In this document: positions 37,162 through 45,457 of the stretch, piece by piece | Numbering within the stretch: position 1 is the stretch's first letter | How the letters are laid out: every line of letters begins with the position of its first letter | Position numbers and translations under genes: made by a program | Notes under the pieces: model-generated | What the model was told of the DNA's origin: nothing | The model's input: the letters and a program-made list of their open reading frames with translations, nothing else | Databases searched by the model: none | Source: Cutibacterium granulosum | Lineage (GTDB): Bacteria; Actinomycetota; Actinomycetes; Propionibacteriales; Propionibacteriaceae | Assembly: GCF_900186975.1 (NCBI RefSeq) | Contig: NZ_LT906441.1 | Span: 124,001-188,000 of the forward strand | Reading direction: 5' to 3' | DNA: 64,000 nucleotides

Positions 37162-39726
37162 TCAGCAGGCGGCGTTGAAGGCACGAGCCGTGGCGGCACT
37201 GGCAGCCAGGTCACGGCGTTCCCGCACCAAGCGGATCAACCCACCAGGGGCTTCCGGGTGGTCCTGCAACCATTGCTGAGCCTGCTCGGCATTGGTTTCC
37301 GGATCATCGGAGGGGAACAGACCAACAACCAGACGAGTCGCCATCTCGATGGGGAACTGCTCCCAGATCCGCTGCAGATCGTCGAAATAGCCGGAGTCGA
37401 GGTCGCAGAACAGGTCTGCGCCCAGTGGCTTGCGCAGTCCGGCGATGACGGCGTCGACGTGTTCGTTGGTGAGTTCGCCGGGAGTCATGAGTCGGCGCCA
37501 CATGTCGCGGACGTAACCGTTGTCACGACGTGCTGTCATGGCGCACAGGTGGGAGTTGACGCCGTTCTTGGTGTGGTCGCGATCAAGTTCGGCATCCAGT
37601 TCCTCCTCGCTGGCCTGCCCCACGGCCGCCAGGGCGATCCAGCCGTCCCATCGCAGATCGGGACCCATCCTCAACCCGTCGGGCAGCGTGGAACCATCCA
37701 CCATGGCACGGACCCGTGCCGCACTGGCCGGATCCCCAGCGGCAACGACGAGGGCGTGGCGGGCCCAGACGATCTGGACGTCGGAACCAGCTTCGGCTGC
37801 ATCAAGTTCCCGCCATGCCAGCTCAGCCAGTTCATGGCGGGCATGTGGCACGGCCTGCTGAGGCAGGTAGCTGGACACGGCCTGGCGCGCCTGGCCGAGG
37901 ACCTGACCGAGGATGGCAGGATCAGTCTCCTTGCCGGCATGGCTGGCCACGGCCTTGAGATAGCTGTCAACCGACAGCTTGGCATCGCGTACGGCGTTCC
38001 ACAGCACGGACCACAGCAGGGCACGGGTCAACGGCTCGTCCAGATCGGAGAGATGGTCCAGGGCGACATCGGTACCGCCCTCGTCCAGCCGGACCTTGGC
38101 GTAGGAGAAGTCCTCGTCATTGATGAGCACGAGGTCGGGAACACGATGGCCGGTGACCGCCTTGACGGGGGTCCGTGGACTGGTGATGTCCACCTCGACG
38201 AGTTCGCTACGGGTGAGCATGTCGTCATCGAGGTTGTACAGCCCCACTGCCAAGGTGTGCGGACGATTGGCGGGTTGCCCGGTACGGGCATCCACTGAGT
38301 CCCGTACGATGGTGAGATCGGTGATCCGACCGTCGTCGACGTGCAACTCGGGCAACACGGTGTCCAGACCCGAGGTGCGCAACCAAGCGTCGCTCCAGTC
38401 GCTCAGGCTCCGACCCGACGACCTCTCCAGGTGGCGCAGCAGATCGTCGAGAGTTGCCGCGCCGTAGGCCATTTCGCGGAAGTAGCTGCGTGCCCCACCG
38501 AAGAACTTCTCCACCCCGACGTGGTGCACCAACTGTTTGAGCACCGCTGCGCCCTTGGCGTAGGTGATGCCGTCAAAGTTCTGACTGGCAGCGTCCAGAT
38601 CCGTGATGTCGGCACTGATCGGATGGGTGGTGGAGAGCTGATCGGCGGTGTAGGCCCACGCCTTGCGTCCCACTGCGAAGCTCACCCAGGCGTCGGTGAA
38701 CTCGGTGGCTGCCTGGCTGGCATGGGCCCCCATGTACTCGGCGAAGGACTCCTTGAGCCAGTTGTCGTCCCACCACTTGGGGGTGACGAGGTCTCCGAAC
38801 CACATGTGGGCCATCTCGTGCAGGATCGTGTTGGCACGCTGGGAGAGTTCGGCGCGGGTCGGTTTCTCACGAAACAGGTACCGCTCGGTGAAGGTGACAC
38901 ATCCCGGGTTCTCCATGGCTCCGAGGTTGTACTCCGGCACGAAGATCTGGTCGTACTTGCCCCACGGGTAGGGGTAGTGGAATGCCCGGTGGTAGAACTC
39001 CAGCCCCTTGCGGGTGATGTGGAAGATGTCATGATCGTCCAGGTACTGTTCCATCGACGCGCGGCACAGCAGGCCCAGCTCGATGGTCTCTGCCCCGTCC
39101 GAGGAGGTCCACGAGCTCGTGCGTCGCACATAGGGTCCTGCGGCGATGGCCGTGAGGTAGGAGGCCATGCGCGGGGTGAGGCGGAAGTCGTGCAGGACGC
39201 TGCCATCGTCCAGGGTCTCGGAGTCGTCGTGCACCTGGTTTCCGATGACCCTCCAGTTCTCAGGGGCGATGACGTCGACGTCGAAGTGCGCCTTGAGATC
39301 GGGCTGCTCGAAAACGGCGTAGGCGTGCCGGGAATCGGCAGGTTCGAAATGCGTGTAGAGGTAGGTGTTGCCGTCGGCGGGATCGACGAATCGGTGCAGT
39401 CCTCGCCCGGAGTGGGAGTACGGCAGGCTCGCCGTGACCTGGACGACGTTCTTGCCCCGATTCAGCCCGCGCAGCATGACACGAGCCCCGTCGTACTCGA
39501 CCGGAACCGGCTGGTCATTGATGACGACGGACTCGACCTCGGCGTCGAGCAGGTCCAGGAAGGTCTCGGTGACCTGTGACTTGAACCGCACCTTGGTGGT
39601 GCTGCGGAACCGGCTGGTGTGCGGATCGGTAGCCTGCCGGATGTCCAGGGTGACGTGGTAACGATGGACGGCGATGTTCTCGCTGCGGTGACGGGCCTCG
39701 TCGCGGGTCAGATTCTTCGTACTCAC
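37162..39726 (-). CDS. pepN: Aminopeptidase N (M1 family)
   Basis: This zinc exopeptidase removes N-terminal residues from peptides in the cytoplasm. It has 854 residues, the usual size. The exopeptidase motif GAMENPG is followed by the zinc motif HEMAHMWFGD (about 298) with the third ligand Glu 18 residues later in KESFAEYMG, and by a Tyr in DGITYAKGAAVLKQL. GTG 39726 lacks a ribosome site. On the minus strand TACTCT lies exactly 6 nt before it, so the mRNA may be leaderless. Confidence 0.95.
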   Translation of the reverse strand: MSTKNLTRDEARHRSENIAVHRYHVTLDIRQATDPHTSRFRSTTKVRFKSQVTETFLDLLDAEVESVVINDQPVPVEYDGARVMLRGLNRGKNVVQVTASLPYSHSGRGLHRFVDPADGNTYLYTHFEPADSRHAYAVFEQPDLKAHFDVDVIAPENWRVIGNQVHDDSETLDDGSVLHDFRLTPRMASYLTAIAAGPYVRRTSSWTSSDGAETIELGLLCRASMEQYLDDHDIFHITRKGLEFYHRAFHYPYPWGKYDQIFVPEYNLGAMENPGCVTFTERYLFREKPTRAELSQRANTILHEMAHMWFGDLVTPKWWDDNWLKESFAEYMGAHASQAATEFTDAWVSFAVGRKAWAYTADQLSTTHPISADITDLDAASQNFDGITYAKGAAVLKQLVHHVGVEKFFGGARSYFREMAYGAATLDDLLRHLERSSGRSLSDWSDAWLRTSGLDTVLPELHVDDGRITDLTIVRDSVDARTGQPANRPHTLAVGLYNLDDDMLTRSELVEVDITSPRTPVKAVTGHRVPDLVLINDEDFSYAKVRLDEGGTDVALDHLSDLDEPLTRALLWSVLWNAVRDAKLSVDSYLKAVASHAGKETDPAILGQVLGQARQAVSSYLPQQAVPHARHELAELAWRELDAAEAGSDVQIVWARHALVVAAGDPASAARVRAMVDGSTLPDGLRMGPDLRWDGWIALAAVGQASEEELDAELDRDHTKNGVNSHLCAMTARRDNGYVRDMWRRLMTPGELTNEHVDAVIAGLRKPLGADLFCDLDSGYFDDLQRIWEQFPIEMATRLVVGLFPSDDPETNAEQAQQWLQDHPEAPGGLIRLVRERRDLAASAATARAFNAAC

Positions 39727-39732
39727 ACCACC

Positions 39733-39738
39733 AGAGTA
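39733..39738 (-). promoter_or_regulatory. -10 box of a probable leaderless pepN promoter
   Basis: On the minus strand TACTCT, then GGTGGT, then GTG 39726; the overlapping CATACT would give a 9-nt spacing instead. Confidence 0.4.
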
Positions 39739-39847
39739 TGGCAGTGGCGCGTGCCATGAGCATCCAAACCGAGCAGTTCCTCCGGATGAAGCTGTACCTC
39801 GAACCGATCAGGGTGTCTCATGTCCGCTGTTGACGGGTACGAGCCGG

Positions 39848-40370
39848 CGGGCAAGGGCAGCCGTGTCAGGGTAGGTCATCCAGCGATTCCTTTGGACAAT
39901 CGACCTGCTGGACCGTCACCCCATGGGCCACGTCGTAAACCCGACACGCGACCGAGGATGCCGATTTTCCCGCGTCAGGTGGCAGCAGGGAGCCAGACCT
40001 CATATGCCTATACAGGTCGACACGAAACCGAGTCCCCCGACGCCAACGCACCACCCAATGGCCGCCAATAGAGATGTCTGTCGGCATGGTCTCGCTGAAC
40101 CATGTCTGCGCGGCGTCCGCACGCGCAGTAGGAGAGATGAGCCCCCGTGAACCCAGCTCCTTGCGCAGCGCATCGGGCACGGCATAGTCGGCGCATTTCG
40201 CGGCATCCTCATCCGTCTCAGACTGGATCGTGCTGCAACCCGCCACACCGAAACAGAGCAACACGCACGAAGTCATGACGGCCACGAACCGAGGACCCCT
40301 CATCGGCGCCCCTTCAGTTCTCGCACAGCAGCCGCACGCCGCTCAGGTAAGTAAGCATTTATGGTACCAG
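39848..40370. repeat. Long direct repeat, copy A (lipoprotein gene plus end of its partner)
   Basis: Copy A corresponds to 44789-45306. The first 102 bases (39848-39949) are identical to 44789-44890. The rest is an imperfect match through the lipoprotein gene and into the 3' end of the upstream gene, ending at ATGGTACCAG. Similarity stops at both ends, so this is a true segmental duplication with later partial homogenisation. Confidence 0.9.
39866..40303 (-). CDS. Small secreted lipoprotein, copy A
   Basis: This 145-residue lipoprotein has a signal peptide with lipobox FGVAGC (Cys23), so it sits on the outer face of the membrane. No family is recognised. The mature part is polar and ends with two cysteines in SVACRVYDVAHGVTVQQVDC, which could form a disulfide. 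The start overlaps the stop of the upstream Tat-exported protein by 4 bases, and that gene follows the DUF1906 gene, so it is the last gene of a three-gene unit. A near relative (copy B) lies 4.9 kb away. Immunity or inhibitor function is only a hypothesis from this arrangement. Confidence 0.75.
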   Translation of the reverse strand: MRGPRFVAVMTSCVLLCFGVAGCSTIQSETDEDAAKCADYAVPDALRKELGSRGLISPTARADAAQTWFSETMPTDISIGGHWVVRWRRGTRFRVDLYRHMRSGSLLPPDAGKSASSVACRVYDVAHGVTVQQVDCPKESLDDLP

Positions 40371-40989
40371 CTCCTCCTGAAGCATCCACGTGATCGACCA
40401 TGTCGAAATGGCTCTGCAACCGTCCCACCTCGGGTGAAGTCGGCCCCTTCGCGAGGTAGATCAAGGACTGGTCAGGCACCTTGAGATGTCCACCCCAGGC
40501 CAGGACCCCTCGAGACTCAGCAACGATATCCTCCAGCACAACGATCTCATCGGGGAAAAGATCACCCGTTGACCCGTAGGGAAGAAAGCTCTCACGAAAC
40601 AGGAAGGCCGTCCCGGACAGAAGGTTGGAGCGTTGCGGTGAGGCAACATTCCGGTCATGCTGGAGCCCTGCCACGTCACCGGGACGCAATGAGACAAGTT
40701 CGTAGTTGATGCGCCTCAAAGCGTGCAGTAGCACGACCGACGGTGCACCGGTCGTCAGAGTCACGTCGATCCCTGCACCCTCGACCGTCTGCGCAGCAGC
40801 AGCGGCACCGATCGGCCAGTCGTTGACGCTGCGCATCCCAGACCATCGTTGCGCGCGGGAAGGCTGGATGGGCGATGCCGGGACCTGTGGCAGGGCAAAG
40901 GCTTCGGGTGCCAGAGCGACCGCTAGTCCACTTGCGGCCATACCACCCAGCAGGGCACGACGGGGAATCTTGTGGGAATTGCGTGTCAT
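40300..40989 (-). CDS. Tat-exported protein with a degenerate M15 peptidase-like fold
   Basis: This 229-residue protein has a twin-arginine-type signal (KIPRRALLGGMAASGLAVALAP, cut near AFA). The rest resembles the D-Ala-D-Ala carboxypeptidase (M15) fold: SNLLSGTAFLF lies where active members have S-x-H-x-x-G-x-A-x-D, and LAWGGHLKVPDQSLIYLA where they have W-G-G...D-P-M-H-F. The metal-binding His and Asp are replaced (His to Leu, Asp to Phe, final His to Ser-Leu). It is therefore probably an inactive, wall-binding pseudoenzyme. The likeness is by eye and moderate. It lies 18 bases after the DUF1906 gene and overlaps the lipoprotein gene. Confidence 0.6.
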   Translation of the reverse strand: MTRNSHKIPRRALLGGMAASGLAVALAPEAFALPQVPASPIQPSRAQRWSGMRSVNDWPIGAAAAAQTVEGAGIDVTLTTGAPSVVLLHALRRINYELVSLRPGDVAGLQHDRNVASPQRSNLLSGTAFLFRESFLPYGSTGDLFPDEIVVLEDIVAESRGVLAWGGHLKVPDQSLIYLAKGPTSPEVGRLQSHFDMVDHVDASGGAGTINAYLPERRAAAVRELKGRR

Positions 40990-41007
40990 CGCCGCGCTCC
41001 TTTCCTT

Positions 41008-43386
41008 TCACGCGCTTTCCGCCAGCTGGCTGACAATTTTGGCGAAACCTTCAAAAAATGGGGACAATTTCTCCGACGGCAGTACTTCCGGCAACAGAGC
41101 TTTATCTCTGATCTGCATCTCCACCGCTGCTACTTGCAATTTGTGTAGGACGGAATCGGATGAATCGAAAAACATAGCCCGAGCCGATTTCTCAACAGAA
41201 TCGGACGACGAGTTGAACCGCAGTTGGTAGAAGTCGCGGAAGCGGGTCGTGATTGCCTGGCCAGTCACGTATTCTCTCAGCACTGTCTTGAAGGGCCTAC
41301 CGGCCCGGATTGCCCGACCCAGAAGATATCCATCCACATCTTCGATCATGTCCGAGAAACCGAAGGACGACTCGACGCCGCGATGAGCAAGCCGATCCAT
41401 ACAGAACGCATAGCCCGATGCATAACTCCTCTCATTGTTCATCCAGTCGGCGTAGAAGGTCGAGAGGTCACCACCCCAGCCCCCGAAATCGCCTCGGTTC
41501 GCATTTTTCTCGTCGCCCCAGCCCATAAGCATGACGGCGTTGGCAGTCGCGGCGAGATGATCCATTGATACGGTCTCATTGTAAATAGGATCCGTGAACG
41601 TGATCAGAGGCCAGTGGAATTCGCTCGTAGCTGCCGCAAGCCAGTCCTCATCGGGAGCCCCGAGCAAGACTCTCCAACCTCTGTAGAGACGGGTGTACTT
41701 CGGGTGTCGAAGGAACTCCAGCACCCGTTTGTTGATAAGGGCGACGTCACTGGTGCCCCCACCGAATTTCGCCGCCATGTCATGGACCTGGTCAACTTTA
41801 GCCAAGGTGTCCTCCAACTTTGACGGTGTATGCCCACCCACTCCATCCGGGCCAATCCCCGGATCAATTTTCGTACGGTGCACATCGCGGTCCAAATCAA
41901 TTTCCTTGTCCAAGTCAGCAGAGTAGCGGATCTCCTGGATCTGGTTAAATGACCAATTGTATGGGAGGGGGAATCCGAGATTACCGGAGTAGCCCCACGA
42001 CATCCCCGAGACGAAGGAGCTGACCGTGTAGGTCTGCTCTGACACGCGCGAGCAGACATTGCGGCAACCGTAGACGCCGGCGCGATAGGCATGGCCTCGG
42101 CTAGCCAAGGCCGCCTGAACTCCCCGAAAATAGGGGATAATGTTGCTGTCAATCTCAGGATCGGTCGCGTCGTAGTCCACCGCGAAGTAGACAATGGCAC
42201 CTGGGTTGAAACCGTAGTGGACCATACGGTCATGTGCCTTGTTCCCGTGCTCCCACCCAGAGTCGAAAGAGAAATCGATCAGCCGGCGTGAATTGTATTG
42301 CCAAATGGGGAACATCCTCATGTTCCCAGCGAAGATGGCCTGGAGTTCACCATCTTTAAGTCTCTTGTCTAACGTGCCGCCTGGGGGTTCATCAAGATAC
42401 CGACCTACCACCGTATAACCCGATTTGACCAGCGAATGTGAAAGAGACTCAGTGATTGTGAACCGCGTATCACATGCATGAGCCGTGCGATTTGGGTCGC
42501 CCGTGGATACCAGTAATTGACACCAAGTAGCGTAGTCCACACGATTGGTAACTGGCAGCAAACTAAATGCTTGAAATGCCTGAATATACTTGGCCAACTT
42601 GTCATCAAACGTAGCCTTGAACACCGTATGAACCATGTCTTCACCACTTGGAACAGCACCGTTGAAGACGCAGGCCGCAGACAGCAACTCGACAAGAACG
42701 CCACTATCACCGGGCTTCAAACTATGGGCTGCCAACTGCCGTTGGGTCGCCGGCCCGAAATTCCCATTCACCGAGGCGTCCGCTATCCCAAACTCAGACT
42801 GAAGGGCCTTCATTAGTAATTTCTGAACGTCACGTGAATAATGTCCCTCCGTAGGGATAAGCGTTGCAAAACTACGCCGCCAATACCGGCCATTCAACCA
42901 CTGCTGGATCTTACGAACTTCCGGATCACCTCCGGCGACTAGGACGTAAGCATCCATTGTGAGCAAGGCCTTGAACAGTTTGGCATTCAGTCTCTCCTGC
43001 TTCCCAATACCCATGTTGTCGGTCATGGTATACAAGGACCCCGCCACTGCATCCTGCTTTGGCCCAAAAGGGGGTGAACTATTCCAGATCCCATCGAAAT
43101 TCCCACCGGGATAGCCCTTGCAGTAGAAGGCACACTTGATGATATTGACGATGTTCTTGTTCCGCTCACCTGGCCCGACACCACCACGGGCATCCACCTT
43201 GGACATCGTGGTCGGACCGAACGCATGCGACAGTTTCTGGATTCCCAACTCGTGCTGCAAGCCTTCGGTAAGCGAGTACATCGTCGCCCAGTTCGTCTTG
43301 CCGTTCTCGGGGCAACGCTCATACCCTGCAACCCCCGAATAGGTCGTGTTGACCCACCTCTGGGCATCCAGCACCCGCTCGTCCAT
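41008..43386 (-). CDS. DUF1906 (Rv2525c-like glycoside hydrolase-like) protein with peptidoglycan-binding-like repeats
   Basis: This 792-residue protein has two N-terminal peptidoglycan-binding-like units (about 1-145 and 150-290; AFGPTTMSKV and NGNFGPATQRQL are the typical turns). A DUF1906 TIM-barrel domain follows (about 305-500; GYTVVGRYLDE, MFPIWQYN, IVYFAVDYDATD). The last 245 residues (about 545-792) match no family I know and include FGGWGGDLSTFYADW and MIEDVDGYLLGR. There is no signal peptide. The gene is visibly richer in A and T than its neighbours, and only AGGG precedes the ATG. Similar proteins occur in Firmicutes. Acquisition by transfer is likely, and its export route is unknown. 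Confidence 0.8.
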   Translation of the reverse strand: MDERVLDAQRWVNTTYSGVAGYERCPENGKTNWATMYSLTEGLQHELGIQKLSHAFGPTTMSKVDARGGVGPGERNKNIVNIIKCAFYCKGYPGGNFDGIWNSSPPFGPKQDAVAGSLYTMTDNMGIGKQERLNAKLFKALLTMDAYVLVAGGDPEVRKIQQWLNGRYWRRSFATLIPTEGHYSRDVQKLLMKALQSEFGIADASVNGNFGPATQRQLAAHSLKPGDSGVLVELLSAACVFNGAVPSGEDMVHTVFKATFDDKLAKYIQAFQAFSLLPVTNRVDYATWCQLLVSTGDPNRTAHACDTRFTITESLSHSLVKSGYTVVGRYLDEPPGGTLDKRLKDGELQAIFAGNMRMFPIWQYNSRRLIDFSFDSGWEHGNKAHDRMVHYGFNPGAIVYFAVDYDATDPEIDSNIIPYFRGVQAALASRGHAYRAGVYGCRNVCSRVSEQTYTVSSFVSGMSWGYSGNLGFPLPYNWSFNQIQEIRYSADLDKEIDLDRDVHRTKIDPGIGPDGVGGHTPSKLEDTLAKVDQVHDMAAKFGGGTSDVALINKRVLEFLRHPKYTRLYRGWRVLLGAPDEDWLAAATSEFHWPLITFTDPIYNETVSMDHLAATANAVMLMGWGDEKNANRGDFGGWGGDLSTFYADWMNNERSYASGYAFCMDRLAHRGVESSFGFSDMIEDVDGYLLGRAIRAGRPFKTVLREYVTGQAITTRFRDFYQLRFNSSSDSVEKSARAMFFDSSDSVLHKLQVAAVEMQIRDKALLPEVLPSEKLSPFFEGFAKIVSQLAESA

Positions 43387-44020
43387 ACATACCCTATCTG
43401 TGCTAGCCGTAGGCTACCTAATTTTAATTATTACGATCTTCATGTTTCTAAACCAACCCTCGAACACGGATAGAATACAAACACGCCCCTCGTAAATCAG
43501 AGTATAGCATCTTTGCCCAGATACGAAGCTAAGATCCCCCATAGTCGAAGCCCTTCCAGACAACTGCGGGATCAAAATCGTCATGGTTACTCGGAACCGA
43601 GGATCACCTCGATCCCCGGGGGCACCCGCGATCGCGCAACGCACCGCGATCAACAGAGTACTGTCTAGGGCGAGCGTGTCTTGATCGACGACCTCGCCCG
43701 GTTCGATGGCATAAGCATGATCGGTGTCAATGAATATTGCATGAAGAACACATCATCGTGGACATCACGCCTACCCGACATAGTCTCGTATCATTCTACT
43801 GGCCCTTAGCCGTGTGTCTTCACACAATACCGTGGTCAGGCCGGTAATCACAACGACAACAAGCCAGCCGTGATCATCGACCAAAAGGGACTCCCTAAGC
43901 CTCACCCAAGCATGAGTCGAGCTTCAGCAAGCCGAGTGCCCTGCTGAACCAGCTCACAAAGCATCGTCGGCGCTTTGATGAACCACCGGTCACCAATCGC
44001 GTATATACGAAAGGGCAAAC
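43387..44020. other. AT-rich region upstream of the DUF1906 gene
   Basis: There are about 630 bases that differ in base composition from the rest of the window. No gene is convincing; a 79-codon minus-strand frame at 43414-43653 has no recognisable family. AT-rich sequence just upstream of the DUF1906 start (about 43418-43432) could hold its -10 box. Confidence 0.4.
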
Positions 44021-44022
44021 CA

Positions 44023-44505
44023 TTGTTGAATAAAGAGTCCACGGCCGATGTTCTGGTCATCGGATGGGGCAAGGCCGGCAAAACGATCGCCGGACGTCTG
44101 GCGGCGGAGGAACGCAAAGACGCCCTCGTCGAGAGATCAGCACAGATGTACGGGGGCAGCTGCATCAACGACGCGTACGTACCCACCAAGGACCTCATCG
44201 ACTCGGCATCCAAGCGGGACAGCGCGACCCCGTCTCCTACTTCACCTCAGCCGTCGCCGACCGGGACACCCTCATCGCCAGACTGAACCACGCCAACCAC
44301 GTCATGCTGAAAGGCAAAGTACTCCTCCTTGACGGGGTGGCCAGCTTCACCGGGCCTCACAGCGTGAAGGTGTCTGGTGGCAGCTAGCAGATCCCCCGCC
44401 ACCGAGGACCTCCATCTTGAGGCCGCCGGAGTGGCAACCGACGAGCGCGGTTACATCACCGTCGACGACCAGCTACGCACCAATCCCGATAGCACTGATC
44501 ATTGG
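44023..44505 (+). pseudogene. RclA-like flavoprotein disulfide reductase, frameshifted and internally deleted
   Basis: Three pieces of one protein are seen. Frame 1, up to about 44215, gives the FAD site and redox loop (DVLVIGWGKAGKTIAGRL, MYGGSCINDAYVPTKDLI). The next piece is in another frame to about 44385 (YFTSAVADRDTLIARLNHAN, LDGVASFTGPHSVKV). The third, about 44395-44500, is PATEDLHLEAAGVATDERG and so on, which belongs some 150 residues further along in RclA. The second redox cysteine of C-x4-C is replaced by Tyr. RclA is a Cu(II)/reactive-chlorine-defence flavoprotein. The gene is clearly dead. Confidence 0.8.
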
Positions 44506-44629
44506 AGTAGCGTCGTTAACGCTGTCCCAAGCAATTTCTCAGCGCCCGGCAGCACGACCGCAGCTGTGAACCACCATGGACGGAGGCTGTGTCCATACCG
44601 TAGGCCATGGGTGCGCGGTACGCCTTGAG

Positions 44630-44795
44630 GGTTGAGGGACGATCGACCACCGGGGTTCATGGATATCACGTCGGTGAAAGTGTTGTGGTACCCCTTCTCG
44701 TCGTTGGCACCGACGTTTGCCCCCGCCTGCAAGGCGTCGCCGTGATGATTGGCCTCACAACGGCAGGTGGGGGTCTCAGGACCCAGCCCGGGCAA
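44630..44795 (-). pseudogene. Possible gene fragment of unknown origin
   Basis: A minus-strand frame starting at 44795 contains GDALQAGANVGANDEKG, followed by YHNTFTDVISMNPGGRSSLN. This looks like real protein sequence but has no recognised family, and it runs into low-quality sequence toward 44500. It directly abuts the lipoprotein copy B repeat. It may be a remnant or chance. Confidence 0.3.
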
Positions 44796-44806
44796 GGGCA
44801 GCCGTG

Positions 44807-45244
44807 TCAGGGTAGGTCATCCAGCGATTCCTTTGGACAATCGACCTGCTGGACCGTCACCCCATGGGCCACGTCGTAAACCCGACACGCAACCGAGTGT
44901 GCCGATTTCCCCCCGTCAGGTGGCAGAAGAGAGCCTGACTCCACACGGACGTAGAAGTCGACACGCAACCGGGTCCCCTCACGACTACGCACCACCCAAT
45001 GGCCACCAAGAGAGATGTCTATCGGCCTGGTCTCGTTAAACCACACCTGCGCGGCGTCCGCACGCTCAGCCGGGGAGGCAAGCCCCCGCGAGTCCAACTC
45101 TTTGCGCAGCGCACGGGGCACGGCAACGTCGGCGCTATCCGCTGCTTGCACATCCGCCTCAGATTGGATCGTGCTGCAACCCGCCCCGCCGAAACAGAGC
45201 AACACACACGAAGTCATGACGGCCCCGAACCGAAGACCCCTCAT
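44807..45244 (-). CDS. Small secreted lipoprotein, copy B
   Basis: This is a paralog of the lipoprotein at 39866-40303, with the same 145-residue length, lipobox FGGAGC (Cys23) and an identical C-terminal ~29 residues. The middle of the protein has diverged (for example SLGGHWVVRSREGTRLRVDF against SIGGHWVVRWRRGTRFRVDL), but the frame is intact, which suggests it is under selection. Here it stands alone: the genes that would precede it in a cassette are missing except for a short tail. ATG 45244 matches the start of copy A, and the frame upstream is not conserved. Confidence 0.7.
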   Translation of the reverse strand: MRGLRFGAVMTSCVLLCFGGAGCSTIQSEADVQAADSADVAVPRALRKELDSRGLASPAERADAAQVWFNETRPIDISLGGHWVVRSREGTRLRVDFYVRVESGSLLPPDGGKSAHSVACRVYDVAHGVTVQQVDCPKESLDDLP

Positions 45245-45306
45245 CGGCGCCCCCTCAGTTCTCGCCGAGCAACCGCACACCGCTCCGTACGCATCTATGG
45301 TACCAG
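45241..45306 (-). pseudogene. Remnant of the 3' end of a second Tat-exported M15-like gene
   Basis: The bases match the end of the gene at 40300-40989 (encoding GAGTI-AY... then ...RELKGRR), but about 5 bases are missing, which breaks the frame. Nothing upstream of 45306 resembles the rest of that gene. It shows that copy B once followed a complete partner. Confidence 0.6.
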
Positions 45307-45457
45307 CACCTCGTCAACAGGCAGCCTCGTTGGTTTGCCCGACGCCCTCGTCACTGCGAGCCAGGACTTCGAGCCTGAGTGACATCGCCGCAGAAGGTGG
45401 AAAGCCTGGGATGCCGTATCAGACGCTGCCTCGAATCTGCCTCATAATCTTGAACCC

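Larger units (their letters stand above)
44789..45306. repeat. Long direct repeat, copy B
   Basis: Copy B corresponds to 39848-40370. Bases 44789-44890 are identical to copy A (102 bases). The remainder is diverged, and the part matching the end of the Tat-exported gene carries a short deletion. Confidence 0.9.

Noticed and set aside
37084-38298. Very long antisense frames over pepN and, similarly, over purF/purM, purL, asnase and typA
   Set aside because: High-GC genes give long antisense frames through codon-position bias; the sense frames contain clear catalytic motifs.
43414-43653. 79-codon minus-strand gene upstream of the DUF1906 gene
   Set aside because: No family, no clear ribosome site; it lies in AT-rich non-coding sequence where chance frames are expected to be poor evidence.
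39848-45306. Integrative element with att sites
   Set aside because: The flanking direct repeats are parts of two paralogous genes, not tRNA-derived att sites, and no integrase or transposase is present.
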